64,000 nt of DNA from JAHDHW01 sp965220465 (GTDB lineage: Bacteria > Bacteroidota > Bacteroidia > Chitinophagales > Saprospiraceae): assembly GCA_965220465.1 (NCBI GenBank), contig CBDCPZ010000024.1, positions 558,001 to 622,000 on the forward strand, in the 5' to 3' direction. This document shows, one piece after another, positions 28,053 to 37,019 of this stretch. The notes beneath the pieces were generated by a model. It searched no databases. It was given only the letters and a program-made list of their open reading frames with translations, and was not told where the DNA came from. Within the stretch, counting starts at the first letter, position 1, and each line of letters starts with the position of its first letter. A program made the translations under genes and the position numbers.

Positions 28053-28751
28053 TTACAACAACTTAAAGATCGTCCAAAGGATTTTGTGCCCTGCTAAGAA
28101 GGTTCCTTTCACGGTGCCTGAGACTTTTGAAACGCCAATTCTTCGTCGATAACTAACGGGTATTTCAGTACTTTTCAATTTATGTTTTGCCGCTTTAACC
28201 TGCATTTCAACGGTCCATCCAAAATCGGGATCGGCCATTTCAATTTCGATCAGTTTATCAAACTTGATTGCTCTAAACGGGCCAAGATCGGTAAATTCAT
28301 AACCATAAAAAAGTCGGATCAAATTAGTTGCAAGCCAGTTTCCAAATATTTGCTGCGGTTGCATCGCTCCCCTTTCCATATCACCAATCGCTCGTGAGCC
28401 AATCACTAAATCAAAGTTTCCTTCAATAATGGGTTGTACCAACTGCTCCATTTCTTCAGGATGATCGGAATAGTCACCATCCAGAAAAACGACAATATCA
28501 GGGTGATCTTCGGGGTTTTTATTTTTCAAATATTCTATCCCTTTCAAACATGCACTTCCGTATCCTTTTCTGGGTTGATCGAGTACCGTTCCTCCTGCAT
28601 CGCGAGCGACTTGAACCGTATTGTCGGTACTTGCATTATTACAAACAATGATTTCCCTAACCAGATCTTTGGGGATATCAGCCAGCACATTTGCAATCGA
28701 CGCTTCTTCGTTGTACGCTGGAATGATGACATCAATCGTTGGTTTCGGCAT
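28053..28751 (-). CDS. Family 2 glycosyltransferase, DPM1-like
   Basis: A 232-residue soluble GT2 protein with DVIIPAYNEEASIANVL at the N-terminus, the CNNASTDNT motif, the DxD in VFLDGDYSDHPEE, and the GSRAIGD region. These match polyprenyl-phosphate mannose or glucose synthases (DPM1-like) that load a hexose from a nucleotide sugar onto a lipid carrier. The C-terminal membrane helices of longer relatives are absent. It would supply the donor for the GT-C enzyme at 25001-26347; this link is inferred. In the 133-base gap downstream there is an AT/C-rich degenerate stretch and no gene. Confidence 0.85.
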   Translation of the reverse strand: MPKPTIDVIIPAYNEEASIANVLADIPKDLVREIIVCNNASTDNTVQVARDAGGTVLDQPRKGYGSACLKGIEYLKNKNPEDHPDIVVFLDGDYSDHPEEMEQLVQPIIEGNFDLVIGSRAIGDMERGAMQPQQIFGNWLATNLIRLFYGYEFTDLGPFRAIKFDKLIEIEMADPDFGWTVEMQVKAAKHKLKSTEIPVSYRRRIGVSKVSGTVKGTFLAGHKILWTIFKLL

Positions 28752-28892
28752 TTAAAAGGAAATAATATTGAAAATTTTAAAATACAAATTTAGCATAAAT
28801 CTCTTGAATTTCAGTGTCTTGCCAAATACATTCAATAGCGGAAAATTATACTCAAAAATATTCAATTGCCATAATGAAAAGCTTTGTTTTCT

Positions 28893-28900
28893 TACCTTTG
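28893..28900 (+). promoter_or_regulatory. Candidate -7 box (TACCTTTG) for the beta-helix lipoprotein operon
   Basis: TACCTTTG fits TAnnTTTG and lies 112 bases before the lipoprotein ATG at 29012. No -33 element at the usual spacing. Confidence 0.35.
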
Positions 28901-29011
28901 GGTAACTATTTTTGACGGAAACAGTAAAATCTATATTAAGCGACAAATCGTTCAAATTTGGGATGAAATTAAAAAGACGATTCTTCGTTTTAAGCAGATC
29001 AAAATCAACTT

Positions 29012-30490
29012 ATGAAACAATACTTTTTTTACTTAATAATAGGAATTGCAGCAATTATTTCCTGCAACCCGGACAGTAGTTTTATTACGGATGGCGGAGC
29101 CAAGCTTGAATTTTCAATAGACACCCTTCAATTTGATACTGTTTTTACGGAACGAGGTTCAGCCACTCGCATTCTCAAAGTGTACAATCGGCACGACAAG
29201 CGTATCTTGATATCAAAAATCATGATCGCCAGTGCTCCTAATTCGGTATTTCGCATCAATGTTGATGGAAATTCGGGAGCTGTTGCCACCGATGTTGAGA
29301 TCGCGGCGAATGACAGTTTATACATTTTTGGTGAAGTGACCGTTGATCCTGATCAACCGATTTCCAATAGTCCGTTTGTCATCAACGACGAACTAATTTT
29401 TGAAACCAATGGAAACACCCAAGCCATTACCCTCGAAGCCTGGGGCCAAAATGCCATTTATATCCCAAATCGATTTAGTGCTGATAGCTTGAGTTTGTTG
29501 AATTGTAATGGAAATGTGGCCACCTGGACCAAAGAAAAACCTTATGTGATTTTTGGAGCTTTATTTATTGATAATTGCACCCTTAATTTGCTGGAAGGTA
29601 CAAGGGTTTATCTCTTTGGCGGTTTTGCCAAGCTGGTCGATGACGAGGGAAATGTTTCTACCTACAATGATGGTTTGATTTATTTGTTGCAAAACGGAAA
29701 ACTAAATATTCAGGGCACGGTTGAAGAACCAGTCACTATTCAGGGAGACCGATTAGAAGAGGAGTTTCAGGATATTCCCGGACAATGGGCAGGGATTCGG
29801 ATTGGCTCAGGAAGCACTGGAAGTGTTTTTGAAAATGTAATCGTAAAAAATTCCATCGTTGGTGTGCGCGTCGATTCATCAGCTCAGGTTACTTTAAAAA
29901 ATGCTCAGTTTTATAATACTTCAGGTAGTGGCATCCTTGGAGTTCATGCAAATATAACTGCCGAAAATTCACTGTTCCACAGCAGTGGCGGTAATTGTGT
30001 TCAATTGGAATATGGAGGCAATTATGATTTTAAATATTGTACTTTGGCGAGTTATGGTGTCGATGCTTCAGCCTTACGGCTTACTAATTTGTTGTGCCTT
30101 GATCAGCTTTGTACTGAATATCGTGTCAACAATTTAACTGCTGAATTTAAAAATTCAATTGTATTCGGCTCTCGAAAAGACGAGATATCGATGTTTAAAG
30201 CAGAAGAAGCTCTCTTTAATTACAATTTCCAAAATTGCGTTGTTCGTGTAAATGAGTTGGATGATAATCCTCCGTTTACCGACTTTTTTAACAATTGTAA
30301 TCCTTGCATCAATGGTGACAACAATTCTGCTCTTTTTGCTGATGTAGATGAAGACAATTATCATCTGGATACTTTGTCAGTCGCTGAAGGGCAAGCTATG
30401 CTGATTCCTGCAATTCAGTTCGATTTGGATGGAAAGGAACGAGATGATTCCATGCCAGACATTGGTTGTTTTGAATACCAAGATGAATAA
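29012..30490 (+). CDS. Lipoprotein with right-handed parallel beta-helix
   Basis: The product has a lipoprotein signal (AAIISC, Cys at 18). The first 150 residues look like an Ig-like strand domain (LEFSIDTLQFDTVFTERGSATRILKVYN). From about 160 onward there are repeated turns such as GRKxNIQGT, GSVFENVIVKNSIVGVRVD and GVHANITAENSLFHSSGGN, typical of parallel beta-helix proteins, many of which bind or cleave polysaccharides. It ends with DGKERDDSMPDIGCFEY, a closing motif frequent in such Bacteroidota proteins. No catalytic residues can be assigned. The downstream SDR gene overlaps it by eight bases. Confidence 0.75.
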   Translation: MKQYFFYLIIGIAAIISCNPDSSFITDGGAKLEFSIDTLQFDTVFTERGSATRILKVYNRHDKRILISKIMIASAPNSVFRINVDGNSGAVATDVEIAANDSLYIFGEVTVDPDQPISNSPFVINDELIFETNGNTQAITLEAWGQNAIYIPNRFSADSLSLLNCNGNVATWTKEKPYVIFGALFIDNCTLNLLEGTRVYLFGGFAKLVDDEGNVSTYNDGLIYLLQNGKLNIQGTVEEPVTIQGDRLEEEFQDIPGQWAGIRIGSGSTGSVFENVIVKNSIVGVRVDSSAQVTLKNAQFYNTSGSGILGVHANITAENSLFHSSGGNCVQLEYGGNYDFKYCTLASYGVDASALRLTNLLCLDQLCTEYRVNNLTAEFKNSIVFGSRKDEISMFKAEEALFNYNFQNCVVRVNELDDNPPFTDFFNNCNPCINGDNNSALFADVDEDNYHLDTLSVAEGQAMLIPAIQFDLDGKERDDSMPDIGCFEYQDE

Positions 30491-31304
30491 CAAACCAACG
30501 ATTTCAATTATTGGCTGCGGCTGGCTGGGTTTACCTTTAGGTGCTTTTTTAGTTGAAAAGGGTTTTGATGTAAAAGGGTCAACGACTAGAAGAGAGAAAA
30601 TTTTAATTTTAAAAGAAAATGGTATCCTCCCTTTTTTGATAAAAGCTGGACAGTTTTTGGAAGGGGAAAACATCGATTCCTTTTTTCAAAGTGAAATCCT
30701 GATTATCAATATCCCGCCAGGCCGACGTAACCCTAATGTCGAAAATACCCATCCAAAGGAGATTCAAAATATTGTTGAAAAAGCTGCCGAAGGAATTGTT
30801 AAAAAAATAATCTTCGTAAGCTCCACAGGTGTTTATGGAGATTCAAACAGCATAGTAAACGAAAAAGATAAACCAAACCCAGCCTCTTCAACTGGAAAAG
30901 CGTTGGTTCAAATCGAAGATTTTTTACAATCAGATAATCGTTTTAAAACGACCATTCTTCGAATGGCAGGCTTGGTTGGCGGTGATCGCAAAGCCGGACG
31001 GTTCTTGGCAGGAAAGCAAAATGTACAAAACGGTACTGCTCCTGTCAACCTCGTTCATCGGGACGATTGTATCAGGGTAATCAATCAAATCATTGATTTG
31101 GAACTTTGGGGTGATCTTTTCAATGTCTGCTCTGATCAGCATCCTACTCGTGAAGAATTTTATATTCACCAAGCCAGAAAACAGGGATTTGAAGCGCCAC
31201 AATTTGCTAAGAATAGCGAACCTTCTTTTAAAATCATTTCAAACGAAAAATTGAAAAAGAAGTTGAATTACACTTTTTTACATCCGGATCCTATGCAATT
31301 TTAG
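30483..31304 (+). CDS. NAD(P)-dependent epimerase/dehydratase-like SDR (YeeZ-type)
   Basis: A 273-residue atypical short-chain dehydrogenase. The N-terminus ISIIGCGWLGLPLGAFL has the GxGxxG nucleotide-binding pattern, followed by KGSTTRREK. The middle has IIFVSSTGVYGD, in which Ser and Tyr of the SDR active site would be S/T-G-V-Y, and the region around VNLVHRDDCIRVI is typical of the epimerase-like group. The ATG at 30483 is chosen over an upstream in-frame start at 30429 because it gives the normal Rossmann N-terminus. It overlaps the preceding lipoprotein gene by eight bases, so they are coupled. Confidence 0.82.
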   Translation: MNNKPTISIIGCGWLGLPLGAFLVEKGFDVKGSTTRREKILILKENGILPFLIKAGQFLEGENIDSFFQSEILIINIPPGRRNPNVENTHPKEIQNIVEKAAEGIVKKIIFVSSTGVYGDSNSIVNEKDKPNPASSTGKALVQIEDFLQSDNRFKTTILRMAGLVGGDRKAGRFLAGKQNVQNGTAPVNLVHRDDCIRVINQIIDLELWGDLFNVCSDQHPTREEFYIHQARKQGFEAPQFAKNSEPSFKIISNEKLKKKLNYTFLHPDPMQF

Positions 31305-32595
31305 AAGGTTTGACCTGGACGGTAAAAATGACAAGCAGTCCAATGACAAAATAAATGATCAACGCTAAAATGCTATTTCGCATTCCACCCATCATCTGGT
31401 CAATAAAACCGAAGCTGAAGGTTCCCAAAACAATAGCCACTTTTTCCAAAACATCATAAAAACTGAAAAAGGATGCAGTGTCTTTGGTTTGTGGTGGAAT
31501 AAGTTTGGAATAAGTAGATCGCGACACGGATTGAATACCTCCCATGACCAAACCTACCAAAGCGGCGATTGCATAAAACTGGATTTTTTCAACAACAAAA
31601 TAAGCCAAAACGCAGATGCTGATCCAGATTGCAAGCATGGTGATGATGGCAATTTTATTGCCTTTCCAATTGGACAATGATGCAAAAAGGTAAGCTCCGC
31701 CGATCGCCACCAATTGCAGGATCAAAATTAAAATAATCAGATCGGTTGCTCCAAATTTTAAAATATCCGTAGCAAAAGTTGATGCCAAATACAAAACTGT
31801 TTGGACGCCTGCGCTGTAAAAGAAAAAGGAAAAAAGAAATCTTTTGATATTTTTCTGGCCTTTTACGATCTGCCAAACCTTTTGTAATTCCTGGTAACCT
31901 TTTGAAAGAAGCTTTGATGAAATATTATTTTTTGAGTCTTTTGGAAGGCGATTGAAAGTGATTTGTGCAAATCCTATCCACCAGAGGCCAACCATTACAA
32001 AAGATAACCGGACAGGCATTTCTGCATCAGGAAAACCAAACCAATCGTATTTTTGAATCATCACCAAATTTACAATCAATAAAAGCACACTGCCGATATA
32101 ACCATAAGCGAAACCTCTGGCACTCACTTTATCAAAGGTCTCTTCCGTAGCGATCAAAGGCAAAAACGAATTATAAAAAATCTGCCCTCCTGCGAAACCA
32201 ACTGTCGCAATAACAAAACCAAACACGCCTAAAAAAATAGTATCTTTCGTGAAAAACACCAACGAGATACAAGCGATTGAGCCCATTGCCGTAAAAAATT
32301 TCATAAAATACATCTTCTTTCCGCCATAATCAGCAATTCCGGAAAGTATAGGCAAAGCAGCTGCGATGATGATATATGCAAAAGTTAGCGAGAAAGAGAA
32401 AAGCGAAGTCTTTGTGACCGGAATCCCGATGAAGTAAAAAACGCCATCCGGCATCACGCCTTCGCTATTGAAATACAAGGGGAAAATAGCAACAGCGATG
32501 ACCAGCGCGTAACTTGAATTCGCCCAATCGAACATTGCCCAGGCATTAATCGTTCGTTTGTCATTTAGTTTTATGGCATTAGGAGGTGATTCCAT
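31291..32595 (-). CDS. MFS transporter of the UMF1 (Atg22-like) family
   Basis: The 434-residue product has about twelve membrane helices. The N-terminus NAWAMFDWANSSYALVI is the hallmark of the UMF1 family, related to yeast Atg22 vacuolar amino acid effluxers. GGIQSVSRSTYSKLIPPQTKDTASFFSFYDVLEK near residue 370 is the second diagnostic region. The substrate is not known. The ATG at 32593-32595 gives the usual start; an upstream extension to 32673 would add 26 residues. It converges on the SDR gene and overlaps its 3' end by 14 bases. Confidence 0.85.
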   Translation of the reverse strand: MESPPNAIKLNDKRTINAWAMFDWANSSYALVIAVAIFPLYFNSEGVMPDGVFYFIGIPVTKTSLFSFSLTFAYIIIAAALPILSGIADYGGKKMYFMKFFTAMGSIACISLVFFTKDTIFLGVFGFVIATVGFAGGQIFYNSFLPLIATEETFDKVSARGFAYGYIGSVLLLIVNLVMIQKYDWFGFPDAEMPVRLSFVMVGLWWIGFAQITFNRLPKDSKNNISSKLLSKGYQELQKVWQIVKGQKNIKRFLFSFFFYSAGVQTVLYLASTFATDILKFGATDLIILILILQLVAIGGAYLFASLSNWKGNKIAIITMLAIWISICVLAYFVVEKIQFYAIAALVGLVMGGIQSVSRSTYSKLIPPQTKDTASFFSFYDVLEKVAIVLGTFSFGFIDQMMGGMRNSILALIIYFVIGLLVIFTVQVKPSKIA

Positions 32596-32735
32596 GAGCG
32601 AGGGTATTGGTTTTAGAAAGCGCCAATATAGGTAATATATTATAAAAATTGATTTTAATTCGCTGAAGGACAATTCGAAAGCGATGTATTTTAATTTTGC
32701 AATTTTATATTATTATCTTGATTTTCAAACAGTAC

Positions 32736-32743
32736 TATATTTG
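32736..32743 (+). promoter_or_regulatory. Candidate -7 box (TATATTTG) for the rimK-like gene
   Basis: TATATTTG fits TAnnTTTG, 48 bases before the ATG at 32792. A TTG stands 15 bases upstream, closer than the usual 19-21, so only the -7 box is credited. Confidence 0.45.
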
Positions 32744-32791
32744 ATACGTAGAACTCAAATGAAAAGGTTTGAAACACATTAAATTTCATCA

Positions 32792-33691
32792 ATGAATATA
32801 GTTATTCTTTCCCGCGGACCTGGCCTTTATTCAACGCAAAGCCTGGTTAATGAGGGTCAACAACGCGGGCATCACATGCGGGTTGTTGATCATGTCCGTT
32901 GTAGTATTGTTGTGGAAAAAGGACGCCCCCAGGTTTATTATGCCGGAGAACGACTACATACCATTGATGCTGTCATCCCTCGGATCGGAGCTTCTGTCAC
33001 TTCCAAAGGAGCAGCGATTATTCGTCAATTTGAAATGATGAATGTGTATTCTTCGGTAAGTTCGGATGCTCTTTTAAAATCACGCGACAAGCTTCGTTGT
33101 TTGCAACTATTGGCCATGGCGGGATTGGGAATTCCAAAAACCGTTTATACCGATTTGACTCAAAATGTTTCAAATTTGATAGATGCAGTTGGCGGATTAC
33201 CGGTGATCATAAAGTTATTGGAAGGAACACACGGTCTTGGGGTGATTCTCGCTGAAACCCGCAATACTGCTGAGTCGGTCATTGAAGCTTTCAACAGGAT
33301 CAAAGAACGCATTATCGTTCAGGAATTTATCAAAGAATCCAATGGCGCTGATGTTCGTGTTTTTATTATAAATGGTGAAATCATAGCAGCAATGAAGCGA
33401 AAGGCAGCACCGGGAGAATTTCGTTCAAATCTTCATCGCGGAGCAAGTTCCATTCATATCCGACTGACACAAGCTGAAATCGAAACAGCGCTCAAAGCAG
33501 TTGATATTTTAGGCCTGGATGTCGCCGGAGTGGACATGCTTCAATCGGATCGCGGCCCTTTAATTCTCGAAGTAAATCCAAGTCCCGGACTGGAAGGTAT
33601 TTCAAAAACAACGGGAGTTGATGTCGCAGCAGAGGTAATTGATTTTATAGAACAAAAAGTGCAGCAAAGCAGACAAGCATCGTTTTTATAG
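32792..33691 (+). CDS. RimK-family ATP-grasp ligase
   Basis: RimK adds glutamate residues to the C-terminus of ribosomal protein S6 in gamma-proteobacteria; relatives ligate other amino acids. The product of 299 residues starts MNIVILSRGPGLYSTQSLVNEG, has the family region DAVIPRIGASVTSKGAAIIRQFEMM, and the ATP-grasp motifs VIIKLLEGTHGLGVILAE and GADVRVFIINGEIIAAMKRKA. Metal ligands are in DMLQSDRGPLILEVNPSPGLEG. It matches RimK over its whole length. The next gene is an aspartoacylase-like hydrolase; the two often sit together in bacteria. The true target in this organism is not proven. Confidence 0.85.
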   Translation: MNIVILSRGPGLYSTQSLVNEGQQRGHHMRVVDHVRCSIVVEKGRPQVYYAGERLHTIDAVIPRIGASVTSKGAAIIRQFEMMNVYSSVSSDALLKSRDKLRCLQLLAMAGLGIPKTVYTDLTQNVSNLIDAVGGLPVIIKLLEGTHGLGVILAETRNTAESVIEAFNRIKERIIVQEFIKESNGADVRVFIINGEIIAAMKRKAAPGEFRSNLHRGASSIHIRLTQAEIETALKAVDILGLDVAGVDMLQSDRGPLILEVNPSPGLEGISKTTGVDVAAEVIDFIEQKVQQSRQASFL

Positions 33692-33710
33692 TTAGAAGTT
33701 AGAAGGAAAC

Positions 33711-33738
33711 CAATAACCAATAACCAATAACCAATAAC
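33711..33738 (+). repeat. Tandem heptamer, four copies of CAATAAC
   Basis: Four perfect head-to-tail copies of CAATAAC lie in the 128-base gap between the rimK-like and aspartoacylase-like genes. The rest of the gap is A/C-rich low-complexity sequence (AACAATAAACTACGAACC and similar). No role is evident. Copy number may vary between strains. Confidence 0.85.
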
Positions 33739-33819
33739 TCATTGCTCAACAACCACAAAACCTTCTATCTAACCCAACATTGAACAATAAACTACGAACC
33801 AGAAACAATTAACCAAAAA

Positions 33820-34782
33820 ATGCCCAATCAACTGATAGTCAATAAAAAAATAATTAATCCGGGTGAGAATCAAATCATCAAATTAAATGTAGCGCGGTTA
33901 CCTTCCGGGAATTTGATCAGTTTGAGAATTCATGTTTTTCGCAGTGAAAAGCCTGGACCTGTGATGCTGGTGATGGGTGGTGTACATGGAGATGAAATCA
34001 ACGGAGTAGAAATTGTAAGGCGTACTATTGAGCAAAAACTTTTTGAAAATTTAAATATCGGAAGTGTCATTGCGATTCCACTTTTGAATATCTACGGATT
34101 CATCAATTTCTCACGGGACGTATCAGAAGGAAAGGATGTCAACCGTGCTTTTCCCGGAAATATGAGTGGTTCTCTTGCTTCCCGCGTTGCCGCTGCTTTG
34201 ACAAAACGAGTGTTGCCTGCAGTAGATTTCGGTGTGGATTTCCATACCGGCGGTGGCAGCCGTTACAATTATCCGCAAATCCGGTTTTCAAAAGGAGATA
34301 AAAAAGCAGAAGAATTGGCTAAAATTTTTGCAGCTCCTTATCTGCTTTGTAAAGCGAACATTGCAAAATCGCTTCGAAAAGTGGCTATGGGAATGAAAAA
34401 ACCAATTATTGTTTTTGAAGGTGGAGAGGCTCTGCGATTTGATAGTTTGTCTATTGAAAATGGATTGGCTGGATTGAAAAGGATAATGCATGCTCAAGGT
34501 ATGATTGAATCCGCACCTGCTCCCGATATTGCACCAAAAATATTTAATAAAACCAGTTGGTTACGAGCATCCCGCTCCGGCATATTTCTTTGGTCCAAAC
34601 AATCCGGTGTCGAAGTCAAAGCTGGTGAGCCGCTTGGAATTATTAATGACCCTTATGGTGAAAGCTCGGTCCGGGTTTTTGCACACCGTAGCGGTTATAT
34701 CATCGGACACAACAATGCACCGGTAGTGAGTCAAGGCGATGCACTGTTTCATATTGGTTATGATGATCAATCTATTAGCTGA
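33820..34782 (+). CDS. Succinylglutamate desuccinylase/aspartoacylase-family zinc hydrolase
   Basis: M14-like carboxypeptidase fold enzyme of 320 residues. Zinc ligands are in GGVHGDEINGVE (His and Glu) and VDFHTGG (His); IVFEGGEALRF carries the probable catalytic Glu. A beta domain follows (SGIFLWSKQSGVEVKAGEPLG), with a lipoyl-like fold at the end. These enzymes split N-acyl or peptide bonds to acidic amino acids. Adjacent to a RimK-like ligase it may remove or recycle glutamate tags, which is inferred from neighbourhood only. The two genes are separated by 128 bases holding a short tandem repeat. Confidence 0.85.
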   Translation: MPNQLIVNKKIINPGENQIIKLNVARLPSGNLISLRIHVFRSEKPGPVMLVMGGVHGDEINGVEIVRRTIEQKLFENLNIGSVIAIPLLNIYGFINFSRDVSEGKDVNRAFPGNMSGSLASRVAAALTKRVLPAVDFGVDFHTGGGSRYNYPQIRFSKGDKKAEELAKIFAAPYLLCKANIAKSLRKVAMGMKKPIIVFEGGEALRFDSLSIENGLAGLKRIMHAQGMIESAPAPDIAPKIFNKTSWLRASRSGIFLWSKQSGVEVKAGEPLGIINDPYGESSVRVFAHRSGYIIGHNNAPVVSQGDALFHIGYDDQSIS

Positions 34783-34810
34783 ATTCAATAAGCTTAAATA
34801 TTCTGTTCAC

Positions 34811-35728
34811 TTATTGCTGTTGAAATTGAGAAGGCGAAATACCCACCATTTTTTTAAAAACTTTCGAAAAAGCCCTTCTGTCTGAGAACGATAGTTGGAA
34901 GGCAATCTGAGTAGGAGATTCATCTCTTTTTAATAATTCCTTTGCTTTTTCAATCCTCAATTGAAGAATGTGCTGATAGGGTGTTTTTCCATAAATCTGA
35001 TGGTAGAGTTTAATGATATAATATTTTGAAAGCAAAGCAATTTTACTTAATTCATCCAAAGAAATAGGATCCTCAAATTTTTCAAGAATGTACCCGTGAA
35101 CCTTACTTACACGCTTGTAGATTTCCTGTTTTGTTAAAGTTTGGACGCGAGGTATGGCACGCAGATGTTGACCAATTTGTTGGTGAGCCATCAGGAATTC
35201 AGCTGCCAACTCAAAGTAAAAAACCTCCCAATCCATTATGAGTGGAATTTCATTGAAGATTCTGTTTTTTAGGTTCATCAAAAAATTACCGAAAGAATTT
35301 TCATGCAAACGATAAGTTTTAACGACAAACTCTTGCTGCTGCCAGGGAAATTCAAATGGTGAATCCAGCACCTTTTCAACAGAATAATGCAGGGCTTGAG
35401 CTACTTCCGCCAATGTTTCCACAGTAATAAAAAAACAAAGCCCTTGTACATCTTCTTTAAATGTTCCTTCCGCTCTTACTTGTTGGTAAGGATTTAAAAT
35501 AAAATATTCCCCTTCACAAGCTTGATAATATTTATGGTCTACCAGATAGGACTCTGTCCCATCCAAGGGCATTGAAATGTGAAATCGAGAGGTATCCAAA
35601 GTAGCATCTACTTCAGAGATTTTGGAAAATTTCAAATCATTTCCATCCCAACTTTTCTGTTTCTGCCAAATGAGCTCTTCGGCTCCTGGGTTCGCCTGTT
35701 GGACTATTCCTTTATAATATTCCGCCAT
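34811..35728 (-). CDS. AraC-family transcriptional regulator
   Basis: The C-terminal 100 residues form the double helix-turn-helix of AraC/XylS regulators: PISLDELSKIALLSKYYIIKLYHQIYGKTPYQHI, then AKELLKRDESPTQIAFQLSFSDRRAFSKVFKKMVGISPSQF. The N-terminal 195 residues look like a cupin-like sensing domain (GTESYLVDHKYYQACEGEYFILNPYQ). The ligand is unknown. It is divergent from the propeller/serine-hydrolase run with only 88 bases between start codons, so that run is its likely target. Confidence 0.88.
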   Translation of the reverse strand: MAEYYKGIVQQANPGAEELIWQKQKSWDGNDLKFSKISEVDATLDTSRFHISMPLDGTESYLVDHKYYQACEGEYFILNPYQQVRAEGTFKEDVQGLCFFITVETLAEVAQALHYSVEKVLDSPFEFPWQQQEFVVKTYRLHENSFGNFLMNLKNRIFNEIPLIMDWEVFYFELAAEFLMAHQQIGQHLRAIPRVQTLTKQEIYKRVSKVHGYILEKFEDPISLDELSKIALLSKYYIIKLYHQIYGKTPYQHILQLRIEKAKELLKRDESPTQIAFQLSFSDRRAFSKVFKKMVGISPSQFQQQ

Positions 35729-35816
35729 ATTGTTTTTACAATTTTTTACCCCCTCCTTTTCCTGTTTCAGAATAATTTTATGAGGTCATGAATTCTTCAA
35801 ATCTAAAAAAAATGAA

Positions 35817-36956
35817 ATGATAAAGTTGAATTGCTTTTTGTTTTGTCTGCTGGCCGTCCAGGTTTTACTTTCTCAAATTGTGGAAACTGTCGTTTCTCAT
35901 CCACGGATTGTAGATGGAATTCACGTAAACGGCCAAGGAGATATTTTTACCACTCCTGGCGGGCTAATGGGAGGATTATCTATTGGAAAAGTAACACCTG
36001 CCGGCGATTTTGACCCTAATTTCAGTAGCGGATTTAATGGAGCGATTGATATTGATGAAAATGCAGGTGGGCTGCTATTTGTGACCAATTATGATGACAA
36101 TAGTTTTAAAAGTTATGACCCGACAGCAGATGAAGTGAATACCCTGGTAACCGGTCTTGACGGTCCGGCAGGGCTTACTCTTGATAATGAGGGAAACATT
36201 TTTCTTACCTGTTTTGGAGCTCCACCTTCTTATAATGGCAATCAAATTGTGAAAGTTTCGTCGACCGGCAGTTCAGAGGTCTGGTTGGAAACAACAGATT
36301 TTTTTCGTCCGCAGGGCATCACTTTTGATGATGACGGCAACTTGTGGGTGGCAAACACACCGACCGGCAAGATTTTTAAAATTGATACCACAACAAAAAT
36401 TCCGGTATTGATACTTGAATTAGGGGCAAAGGTGGGAAACCTTGTGTTTCGACAAAAAGACCAAAAACTATACTTCGCATCGCAACAACATCATAGAATT
36501 TATCGAATGGATCTTCAGGGTAATCTTGATACTTTAGCTGGTTCAGGAAATGACGGCCCAGTTGATGGTACTGCGATGACGGCTCAGTTTAACAAACCAC
36601 TTGGACTTGGTTTTACTGTTTCGGAAGATACTTTATATGTTGCAGAATCAGGCAAGTTGCGGAGAATCATTGAAATTGATGAAGTAACTTCCCTAGCAAA
36701 AGAATCACCTGTTAAATACAAAATACAAATCCTTCCAAATCCCAGCACTGGATCGGTAACTATAGATTTCCCTGATGATTTGATACAATGGCCGATTAAA
36801 GTTTCCATCATAGATGAGAAAGGAAGAATAGTTTTTGAGAAAAAGATTTTAGTCGGTGAAAACGCGATCACCTTAAATAATTTGGGTTCCGGCATACGGT
36901 ATGTTCGAGTGTTTTTTGAAAAGGAAATGGTAGTCAAAAAACTAATAGCCTTTTAA
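35817..36956 (+). CDS. Secreted NHL/SMP-30-type beta-propeller with T9SS sorting domain
   Basis: A signal peptide covers about residues 1-20. Residues 30-300 repeat the blade pattern of NHL/SMP-30 six-bladed propellers: GPAGLTLDNEGNIFLTCFG, RPQGITFDDDGNLWVANTPTGKIFKID, KPLGLGFTVSEDTLYVAESGKLR. The last 80 residues are a type A T9SS C-terminal sorting domain, starting ILPNPSTGSVTIDF and ending in VVKKLIAF. The protein is therefore exported across the outer membrane by the Gld/Por machine and anchored or released. A ligand-binding or lactonase role is possible; no active-site residues are certain. First gene in the run downstream of the AraC gene. Confidence 0.83.
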   Translation: MIKLNCFLFCLLAVQVLLSQIVETVVSHPRIVDGIHVNGQGDIFTTPGGLMGGLSIGKVTPAGDFDPNFSSGFNGAIDIDENAGGLLFVTNYDDNSFKSYDPTADEVNTLVTGLDGPAGLTLDNEGNIFLTCFGAPPSYNGNQIVKVSSTGSSEVWLETTDFFRPQGITFDDDGNLWVANTPTGKIFKIDTTTKIPVLILELGAKVGNLVFRQKDQKLYFASQQHHRIYRMDLQGNLDTLAGSGNDGPVDGTAMTAQFNKPLGLGFTVSEDTLYVAESGKLRRIIEIDEVTSLAKESPVKYKIQILPNPSTGSVTIDFPDDLIQWPIKVSIIDEKGRIVFEKKILVGENAITLNNLGSGIRYVRVFFEKEMVVKKLIAF

Positions 36957-37019
36957 TGCAATGCAATCCCGAAAGCTTATTGAGACTTCAACAATTTTAA
37001 ATAAAACATTTTTTAATCA

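Noticed and set aside
33709..33740. A CRISPR-like repeat array
   Set aside because: The repeats are 7 bases, directly adjacent, and have no spacers.
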